Source: Gnetum montanum (taxonomy: Eukaryota; Streptophyta; Gnetopsida; Gnetales; Gnetaceae). From it: a stretch of DNA of 64,000 bases. The notes under the pieces are model-generated. The model was given only the letters and a program-made list of their open reading frames with translations, had not been told where the DNA came from and searched no databases. Numbering within the stretch: the stretch's first letter is position 1; the number at the start of each line of letters is the position of its first letter. The stretch lies in contig MNCI01022386.1 of the NCBI GenBank assembly GCA_015680685.1, forward strand, positions 660,146-724,145, read 5' to 3'. The translations under genes were made by a program, and so were the position numbers. Below are positions 55,668 to 64,000 of the stretch, piece after piece.

Positions 55668-57597
55668 TATATTTAGAATTAATGATTTGGAATATGTCAA
55701 CATAGATTAGTTTTGTAAATTTTGATAAGACTATTAATGGCTTTGTTTTATTAAGTATCTAGATGATTTTGATATTTTTCTTATTATTTAATTTATGTAG
55801 AAATAGATACTCTTATTGTTAGAAGCTGAATGTATTGATAAATTATATTATTTTGAATAATGATTATTATATTATACAAATATCTTTAACAATGATATTT
55901 TGGTTGGTTTGCAAGAATTGTGGTTTATTACTTTTATTTACAATGTCTTGCAAGTTTCAAAGCTTAATATTCAATGGTATTTTATCAATTCTCTTTGTCC
56001 AACCATTTCTCTCTTTTCCACCCTACCAAAAAGAAATCCATTTATTGATATCATTCTTATGTATAAATTTGTTACTCATTTATTTTATATCAAAATCCTT
56101 GCTTTTTATAGTAGAGAAGTTAAAGACTTCTATGCTTGATTGAGAAGTATTTTTAAAGATTTAATCACTTTTAGAACATAAATTTATTTTAAGTTTTAAA
56201 CATTACTTCAACCTTAGAATAAAAAATTCACTAAAAAGTCTTTTTAAGTATAGGCCATTGTTGGCACATTTTGGCCATTTTATAAAGCAAGAATATAAAA
56301 AATATGACAAGTTCCTTTTAAAGTATGAAGATTTAGAGCAAGAATATTAAAAATATGACAAGTTAAAAGTACGAAGATATGCACTTGAAGATCATGATTA
56401 ACGTTACCTATTTCAATTTTAGGCGAACACATTGTTTAGTGCTACTCTTCTCCCTCCCTAAGGATTAATCCACTGTCCATGACAATCCCGACACAAAACC
56501 ATTATATTTTGGTGGACACTTTTGATTTAAAAATATACATTTTGGATGAGGATGGATGGCCTGGATATCAGGGATTCAAAGTCTAAAAAAATACATCGGA
56601 GAGGTACCACAAGAATACCATTACGGTTTCTGGAAAATTAAAAAATAATTAAACAAGGACTTCGGCCAAACACCATCACCCACACACCAGCCACCACCAT
56701 CACCACTCACGACATCATTGCTAACGCATTTAGTGTGTCCTCAATGGTGTTGATGAATCAGATCATTGTGGAGACGCCACAAAATCAAGAATTGAAGTTC
56801 TCACGACCATGTTCCTCGGTTCTCAATTCTTTGATTTGCAACAGTTTCCTTTGCCTTTAAATGGACGTGCCTCTCATTTTTCACAAGTGCACCTTCAATA
56901 CCAAAACTTGCCTATTGAGGAAGAAACATACACAGAGAAATAAAAGCGAATCTAGCCTCTTCATTTTGTTTAAGGTTTGGCAGCGTTGGGGTGTTATTGT
57001 TTTGCTTGAGCAAGGAGATACTCCTCTTGTGATTTGCCTGTTCATGATTATATTTTAATTTCTCAAGACCCTGTAGTTGCTCTGTTTGGTTGGGTTTCCT
57101 TTTGGCCAGGGCTAGCCTCAAAGTGGATATTTAAAATGAGGATCCAGAAAATATTATGAGCTATTAGAATGATGTCAACAAATTTTCTTTTTGAAACCTT
57201 CATAAAGGAGATTCTCAAAGGTAAAATACTTAAGAGAAGGGCTAACATGAACAAACACGAGAGCTTTTGCCTGCCTTGTTAAAAAATAAAACATATTTCC
57301 AAGGTTCTTGAATTATAGGAATTAGCGACAAAGAATTTGTAAAAAGGATCGATCATGGAATGGTGAGCACAGTTCAGAGATTGCAGAATGACGAGTGACA
57401 GGTATCCATGAAAAACTACCCAACAGACTTACAACTAAATAGGCGCCGCAACAAGAACATGAACCAGCTCAAACTGTAGCGCTACGAGTCGTTGCTCCAC
57501 CGACATGTAAAGTTGCAAGAAAACTTGGAAGCTCTGTTGTTTGATTAGGACCGCCTTAGCCATCGATTCTTGTGCTCGTTCCACTACCTTTGTTATG
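55668..57597. other. host DNA right of the pseudogene
   Basis: About 1.9 kb. Hydrophobic frames at 55835-56143 (plus) are AT-driven and have no motif. 56540-57600 is less AT-rich, has a CA/ACC-rich stretch near 56670-56720, and no credible gene. Confidence 0.5.
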
Positions 57598-57602
57598 GTT
57601 GC

Positions 57603-58647
57603 TGATGAGACGCGACTTACACTAGGCCGCGATATCGCATACGGCCGCGATATCGCGTCTTCTCCTGCGATATCGCGTCCCGCCGCCCTATCTATAAATA
57701 AGAGGCGGCACTCCCTTCATTTCCCAATCCTGGCTAGTGTAGCGAAGCTCTGGCAGATTGATCACTCCAGAGTTAGAATTTTTCCCCATGTGCCCGCAGT
57801 AGGAGTCCTAGAGTGAACGGCTCTTTATTCGAGCAGCTTGTAACCTGAACCCAAGTTGTGTACGGCAATAAAGACGAACTTGTTTGGATAAACCTTGCAG
57901 CACGTGGTTTCATTTATTGCTTTCATTTACTGCTTTCCTAGTGCGTTCAAGTACGACTTGATTACGAGCGTCTACGGACGTGTACGGCTAGTCAAGGAAT
58001 CGGCTGCTTGACGCAATGCATGAGTACGACTCAATTACGAGCATTGGATGCTTGGTAACCCAGTAGCGTATTCCAGGATTCTGCGCTTGGTAACTCCCGG
58101 GTCTGATGTGTACGGCTAGTTGAGGAATCGGCTGCTCATTGCTAGGCTAGATCGTGTGATAAGTACGACTTAGTTACGAGCACCCACGGGTGTGTACGGC
58201 TGGCTAAGGAATCGGCTGCTTATCACACGTAGGCTAAATAGGTGCCTCAGTACGACCACTTCGAGCACTTGCGTTACGTGTGGCGATCCCAGTAACGATT
58301 AGCGTTTGGTAAGCTGCAGTTGCATAGTTCAGGGTGTGTCCGGCAAGTGGGAACGGATGCTGACGCTAGTTAATTTAGACTTAGATCTTAGTTAGAGTTA
58401 GTTTAGTTTTCTCAACCCTTTCTCCTGGTAGCATAGAAGATAAGCCGAAAATACCAAAAAAATCACATACCTCAGACTTGCTTAACCATACACCGTGACA
58501 CATACAAGCAAGCCTGGGAAGACAACGAACGATTAACCCCAAGTGTTTCTTGTGGCGTTAAGGCATTTAGTCTGCGGAGTTCGACCGGATCGCGCGTGTA
58601 CGCTCGTATTCGTATGGTGGAGTGTAGGGGTACCTCGCCACTCATCA
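57603..58647 (+). repeat. 5' LTR of F1e
   Basis: 1045 bp, TGATGAGACGCG...CGCCACTCATCA. Three intact GCGATATCGC-type palindromes at 57628-57678 and the TATA box at 57693. Contains internal repeated words such as 'gtgtacggctag' and 'gaatcggctgctt' near 57980-58220. Confidence 0.93.
57693..57700 (+). promoter_or_regulatory. TATA box of F1e LTR
   Basis: TATAAATA directly downstream of the GATATCGC palindromes. RNA should start about 57725. Confidence 0.75.
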
Positions 58648-58648
58648 T

Positions 58649-58666
58649 TGGCGCCGTTGCCGGGGA
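58649..58666 (+). other. primer-binding site of F1e (tRNA-Asp)
   Basis: TGGCGCCGTTGCCGGGGA, one base from the LTR; complementary over 18 bases to the 3' end of plant tRNA-Asp(GUC), including CCA. Known from Athila-type elements. Confidence 0.9.
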
Positions 58667-58793
58667 CTAAGTGTTTTTTCGCCAATTTAACATAAGGGAT
58701 ATCACTCACATCGTTGTGAGCTTAAAACGAACCTTAGGGTTAATCAGTTAATCAAGAACAATAAATAACGGTGAAATTAGCACACCAATAGAA
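58667..58793 (+). other. F1e leader
   Basis: 127 bases between primer site and gag ATG, presumably with packaging signals. No motif identified. Confidence 0.5.
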
Positions 58794-61700
58794 ATGGCTT
58801 CTTCTCACGAAATCAACTCACCTAAGGACAATACAGGAGAAAGTCAGCATCATACGCATAACCGAGATCAACCATGTCCTCAACAATCTAAGGTCACATA
58901 TACTCATCCTGATGAGTATGTGCCGGATTTTACCTTTGTTTTCCATCAAGATGAGCAACTGCGGTGGAGAGACATGCAAGGTAACATCGTGTTACCCCCA
59001 GATCGATCTGCTCCCAACATGCTTTTCCGTGCCTTGGTACAGATTGGCATGCATGAGCTGTTCGCAGAATACGTTTTGGATGACCATGATACAAGGGACT
59101 ATCAACCCACAAACGCCCAACGTATTCGGGATGCAAGGCAGGAGAGCCAACATTCACTACTGAAGGGCAAGGTTCCCCACGTCATTAGTGAAATAGGAGA
59201 AGAGGAACCCCTCACTATGGGTTTCTTAGCAAATGATGTTCCTCCTCCTCACTCTAGTGAAGAGGTTAGGCATCAGGGCCTTAGATCAACGATACATATT
59301 CCAGGCTCTGATCCCCGTGAGCACCAGCTGTTCACGGCAGGAACAATCACTCGCACTAATGACGGACTCGTTGATCGTCACAACGATCGGGGCCGAAGCA
59401 GCCGAAGAGAAGGCAAGAAACATCACCATGGTGATGGATCCCCTTCTTCTTCCCCTTCATCACATCATTCACCCTCTCCTTCCACATCTGGGCGCAGCCA
59501 CCATGAGCATAACGCGGAGAGTAAAGGTAAAAGAGATGAAATGCCTCGACAAGAAGGTCGAGAGGAGTTAGGACAAGGGCAAGGACGTAGGGAGAATAGG
59601 GAACCACAACGTAGACATCACAGACGTCATGAAAGAGATGATCATGACGAACCCCTATTCGCAACCCGAAGTATGCTTGACATTAGAGAGGCAGTTAGGA
59701 TTCCCACAAGGCATTTGAAAGACAGTAGGATCAAGCGTTTGGATATAAATAATATCCCACGTTTTGAAGGGGGATACAACGCTGATCCTCAACATCATTT
59801 ACAGGCATTCCACGACGCCTGTGCCTTGCAGAACATAGACAATGAGTGGCAGAAACTCAAGTTGTTCCCAAGGACACTCACTAAAGAAGCAGAAAGCTGG
59901 TACCGGTCCTTAGAACCGGAAACCATCAGGAGGTGGAGTACGATGCTCGAATTGTTCAACAACAAATATCAAACGTACTCCAGAGTGTCTAACTTGCGTA
60001 AGCAGATCCAAGGCTGGAAACAAGGAGCTCATGAATCCTTGGATGCTGCCATGGCCCGTTACTACACATTGCTACATCGTTGCCCGGGCCATGGGTACGC
60101 TAAGCGGGATCAACTTCGCCACCTCGTGGATGGGCTACGAAATGAAACGAGAAGAACTCTTGGGACTTACGCCCAAGGGAGACTCTCCCAACTAAGAGCC
60201 CATGAAGTTGAAGTATTGTTGGAACAAGTAGCGCAAGAAGAGGGTGAGCTACGGAAAAGAGAAAGTGCGGAGGAATACAACCGTGATCCCTCCCTTCGTA
60301 AGAAGGGAGTGAAATTCTGTGATGAGGAGGATGAGTCACCACTCGAAGAGTTGGTGAACAGGAAAACTGTGCCGATCCAAAAGTTAACAACGGAGGTATC
60401 GGCTAAGGTAGACCAAATGTGGGATTCCTTAGACTCACGAATAGAAACAGTCCTGAAAATTGTAGAAGAGTCTAAGGATGAGCAAAGTAGTGATAAAAGC
60501 AAAGACAAGCGGAGAAACTTTAACCCTGCACATAACAAGGGTAAGGGAAAAATCTCTAACTCCGATGAGGCTGAAAATTCTGATTCAGACAATGACGGTG
60601 GATGTGAGGTCTGCTATTATGACCATCCTAAGGGATGTTGTCCAATTATCTCACATCTGCAGGAGTCTGGGGTGTATGCATTAAATCCAAGACTTAATCA
60701 ACGGCAAACACCCAGAAGGTTACCTTATCCACAAGGTAACCCGAGGCAGTTCCACCAACCCTTGACGTATTATCCAAGTGGAACACCTCCGCAGCCCATC
60801 GAGCAACATCAGCAGTGGCAATACCCACAGTCATGGGGGATGCCACAGCCAACACATCGATACCCTTACCGGCAGCCTGATCCTTATGGTTATTATGTGC
60901 AGCAGCCAGTTTCTCCAGGTGACGCTATGAGTCACACTCCACGCCGTCACTACTACGCTCGGGAGTACTTCAGAAGGACTCCTTCTCCTCCTGGAGACAT
61001 CTCACATTCTGTCCATCCTCTAACTCCGTCTGCACCTTTTCCTCAAGTAGTTCCCACAACACCTCCTACTCCAACAATGCAAGGGGAATTGCCTACCCAA
61101 CCGCATCAATGCCACGCAGCGAGATCTGTAAACATTTAGAGTGTAAATATCCAACCGGACACTAGTTCTGGCGATAACTGTACAAAAAGGAGACCCTTTT
61201 TCAGAACTAGGAGCCCGGATAGGCTCTCGCAACAACAAGCGGACGGGTATATGTATAGGCCTCTAACTACTAACACTTCGGAGCACCCTTCAGTCCAAGG
61301 GAATGTAACGCATACGGTTATGCTAACACATACCGTAACTGACTGGATCAAGGTAGGCCACCTTCCCAGGAAACTAACTGATCCTGGGAGTCCCTTTATT
61401 CATTTGCAGATCGCTGGGAATGCACCACATCGAGCTCTTCTTGACTCAGGTTCCGGAGTCAACTTAATTTCGCGAAAGATGTATCACGCCTGGAACCTGC
61501 CCCAACTTAAGAAGAGCAACATCCAACTAGAGCTGGCAGACCAGTCCATCACTATTCCCTTGGGTTTGGTGGAGGACGTTATCACCACTGTGTGTGGTTG
61601 GTCCTACCCAGCGGATTTCCTAGTGATCGATGTTAACAACAACGAAGGGGACTTCCCAATTATAATGGGAAGGGCATGGCTAAGCACAGTAGATGCATGC

Positions 61701-62138
61701 CTTAGGATCCGTGATCTTTCCTTGGAAATCTCCAAGATAAACATATGTGGAAAGATCGAGAAGAGGATAGTTCCATGCATCACATACAGTGATTCATCGG
61801 GTGATGACACGGAGGAAATGTCTCCATGTCACAGGTGTGCCCAGGAAACTCTGCAACAAAGATGCCTGTATGTAGCAACCACACAAGAAGTAGTAGACAC
61901 CCCGTGGTTGACAGCTTCTCATAAGAGCAAACAAATATGCATGGAACGAACTGAGGCAACTCATGCCAACAACCGTGGCATAGACACATTGGAACGTGAG
62001 CGTCGCCAACTTCCAACCCTGAATTTAAGATCATCAATTGGGAGAAGTTGGGCACTGCTTAGAAATTCAAATAGGCGCTCACTACTTCGGATCTCTCCCT
62101 CACAACTCAGTCATGGGGGAGATGGCCACCTATGCTAA
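58794..62138 (+). pseudogene. F1e gag-protease polyprotein with a single in-frame TAG
   Basis: One 1115-codon frame. Residues 1-300: charged and disordered, with HHHGDGSPSSSPSS-type low complexity. About 300-490: retrotransposon gag domain (RIKRLDINNIPRFEGG, FPRTLTKEAESWYRSLEP, LRHLVDGLRNETRRTLGTYA). About 600: zinc knuckle CEVCYYDHPKGCC of form C-x2-C-x3-H-x4-C. Then a Pro/Gln-rich tail. The TAG at 61137-61139 lies in a 15-base tandem duplication absent from F1b. Protease follows: LLDSGSGVNLISRKM near 61435-61480 (catalytic Asp), IIMGRAWLSTVDA near 61660. Past about 62050 the frame reads DNA that lies after integrase in F1c. Gag builds the particle, protease processes it. The stop could be a lesion or a leaky stop; lesion is likelier. 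Confidence 0.88.
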
Positions 62139-62154
62139 TCATATGGGGCCCTCA

Positions 62155-62336
62155 GTTCTTTTTCAGTTTTTGTTTTACACGTTTTTGTTTTACAACGTTT
62201 TTGTTTTTCACATTTTTGTTTTACAATTTCTTTAACTTTTCTAATTTTTGTTTTACAACTTTCTTTAACTTTTCTTGTTTTTGTTTTACAACATCGTTAT
62301 ATTTTTCTATCTTTTTGTGTGTGTGTGTGTGTGTGT
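62155..62336 (+). repeat. T-rich repeat tract and TG microsatellite of F1e
   Basis: Repeats of TTTTTGTTTTACA with TTTCTTTAACTTTTC variants, then (TG)n at about 62316-62334. Counterparts: F1b 5415-5570, F1c about 41155-41210 and F1d 47370-47490 (as A-rich on the plus strand). It sits right after the coding region in every copy. Confidence 0.8.
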
Positions 62337-64000
62337 CATCCATCATGTAAATTCGTCACCCAATAAGTGTTCGGGCCGATGGGATGAACTGTTTTTCATT
62401 AATTGCTAATGTTTGGTTTTTACCTTTAAGTTACATTGTTGATACTAAGGTATGTTCTTTTGATATGGCAGGCAATGAGATCACTTCATCCATCCATCCA
62501 TCAAGTCTATGGTTTCCCTTGGCTTGGAAATGTACAGTTCCCTTCCAATAAGAACTTTAATGAACCAGTGACTGGGTATTTCTCAAACTAAGGAAGGACT
62601 CAAGGATTTGAAACGGGTGTGACTTCAAGGGAACTTGGTGCTCTTGTGTTGGTCATTCACTTGGGTGCTTGGATGTTTTCTTCTTGGGTTTTCTTACCGT
62701 TCCGATGTAACCCAATAATCGGAAGCTGAGACAATAAAAATAAAGAAGTCTTTGCATGGTGTGGTCCCCACGCATAAAAACACAAAACAAGAAAAAAGAG
62801 AAGAAAAAAAATGGAAAAAAGAAAAAAAGAGAAAAAGCTAAAAAGCTAAAAGTGAGGATTCAAAGCACACCCCTTAGACGAAATAAAATCTGGGCTCCAA
62901 GCACTGGTTATGGAACCAAAGTGTTCCCTCTAACTAAGGCCCTTCTCGCTTCCCATTCTCTCTGTTGTTTCGTCGGAATGGTGGTGGCTTCTCGAAGTTG
63001 CATCCTTGTTACCCAAGTGGATGATTTAACCAACTGCATTGATGCGAAGTCACTGGAAGTGGTTGGTTTGAGGCCAGAGTTGGAATGAGATTCGCCAAGT
63101 CACATTAATCATGAAACACACAAGGGGCTGTACACCACCTTGTTCTTGGGATTCCATTCCACTTCTCTTCTTCCCATCCTTCTCTCCATTGTTCACCTCA
63201 TTGCCGGTTGTATCATTGTATATACTTTGGTTGATGCTTTGTTTTCTTTTTGGTAAATTCTTCCGGTTAAGACTTTAACTCTTGTTTCCAAAGGACATTC
63301 CCAGAGCCCACGGACTCTTTGAATGTGGGATTGTCAGGGCATTAAGGGCATGAGCCTGCTTTGGGGAGGACCCACTGACATTCCTATTTGGAACATTAGT
63401 TAACTTCTTTTCCTTAACGTTTTGCAATTAATTAACATTTTTGTTCATTTCCATCATGACATCCTTTTTATCGATGCCATAGTTGTCCCTTTTTACCTAT
63501 CATTCCTATTCCTTTTCTCTCTCCATTCTAACGCTACCAGAGGTTCGCGATTAGTCATGGGGGTACGGGGCCTGATTTTTCGATTTTTATCCTAAGCCCC
63601 AGATTTTTTCGTTTTTCTTCCTAACCCCTATACCTTCAGTAATCGTCATCTATATTTTCCCAGATCCATATCAGCCATACCACACCTTAGCCAGTGAACC
63701 CAAACCGAAGAAAGGTATTCTTTACTTAATGATTCAATTACCCTTGCTAATATATGATGGTGTTGTGTGTGCAGATGGCAATCATACAACAATGATCTGG
63801 AGCAAACATTTGGAATGGAGTAGCGCTAAAGCAGCATGCAAGGAGTGGAATTGATAATGCGCTTACAGATGGACAACGAAAGGCGTAATCTCGGCGTTGG
63901 CAGCAACAAGACTCTTCTCTCTTCTTCTCTTCTATTCTCTCTCCTCTTTTCTCTCAGCTGCCAACTATGGCCTGATGTCATTGTAATAAGGTGTTCACCC
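62337..64000 (+). other. F1e 3' non-coding region
   Basis: No gene; low-complexity Lys-rich frames near 62760-62860 are chance. It contains the PPT-like AGTCATGGGGG at about 63555 and a long pyrimidine tract ending CTCTCAG at 63908-63958, just before the window end. Matches F1b 3530-5600 in reverse orientation. Confidence 0.7.

Larger units (their letters stand above)
57598..64000 (+). mobile_element. F1e: gag-protease LTR retrotransposon (3' end outside window)
   Basis: A plus-strand F1 element. The left target duplication should be GTTGC (57598-57602). 5' LTR, primer site, a gag-pro frame with one stop, and the 3' non-coding region, cut at 64000 about 150 bases before the expected polypurine tract (by comparison with F1b 3386-3540). 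It is the best-preserved F1 copy: CpG-rich LTR palindromes, perfect tRNA-Asp site and long open frame. Like F1b it lacks RT, RNase H and integrase, so it can only move with help. Confidence 0.92.

Noticed and set aside
55835-56143. Hydrophobic 102-codon frame, possible membrane protein
   Set aside because: Composition follows the AT-rich DNA; no homologous frame or motif, overlapping alternative frame equally long.
62756-63088. Lys-rich 110-codon frame in the F1e 3' region
   Set aside because: Begins in an A-rich low-complexity run and is not conserved in F1b.

Overview
The window looks like intergenic DNA from a large, repeat-rich land-plant genome. The evidence is plant-type Ty3/gypsy LTR retrotransposons (one Tat/Ogre-like element with a second, archaeal-type RNase H; a second family primed by a tRNA-Asp-like site), AT-rich low-copy DNA between them, and the remains of a type-B response-regulator gene, a plant cytokinin-signalling family. 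I see no intact host gene. I cannot name the species.

Layout. 1-1067: 5' end of a minus-strand element of 'family F1' (copy F1a), running off the left edge. 1068-2420 and 9856-12460: non-coding interior of another minus-strand LTR element (F3, primed by an initiator-Met-like site) with its 5' LTR at 12461 to about 13018. 2421-9855: F1b, a gag-protease-only F1 copy nested in F3 (target duplication ATCAC), containing an assembly gap. 13019-19125: AT-rich host DNA with SINE-like pieces and degraded coding fragments on the minus strand. 19126-36544: a 17.4-kb minus-strand Tat/Ogre-like element, here TatA (target duplication TGTGG). 36550-38540 and 55245-57602: host DNA with a type-B response-regulator pseudogene. 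38541-55244: F1c, an F1 copy with full pol (target duplication CCATT), inserted in a pseudogene exon and itself split by F1d at 43723-50514 (target duplication AATGG). 57603-64000: F1e, a plus-strand gag-protease F1 copy in good condition, whose 3' end lies outside the window.

The most unusual object is inside TatA. Between protease and reverse transcriptase, where Ogre-type elements carry an intron, lies an eight-exon gene on the opposite strand (26227-30307). All introns are GT-AG, all phases are compatible, and the exons total 1099 codons. It predicts a basic N-terminus, an FCP1/NIF-like HAD phosphatase fold, a domain resembling plant-transposon/plant-mobile-domain proteins, a long helical segment and an acidic tail. 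Only nonsense codons of the kind expected from cytosine deamination break it. TatA also holds two arrays of short hairpin units built on one plan (CTAGTTTTA followed by a 3-5 bp stem-loop) with different stem sequences.

F1 shows a small life history: an autonomous-type copy (F1c, catalytic residues now lost), two copies sharing one pol deletion (F1b, F1e) that were probably mobilised in trans, and a second subfamily (F1a, F1d) of which F1d has an extra ORF. F1 elements repeat the core of their polypurine tract several times internally. Both F1 and TatA LTRs carry arrays of CpG-containing palindromic motifs.
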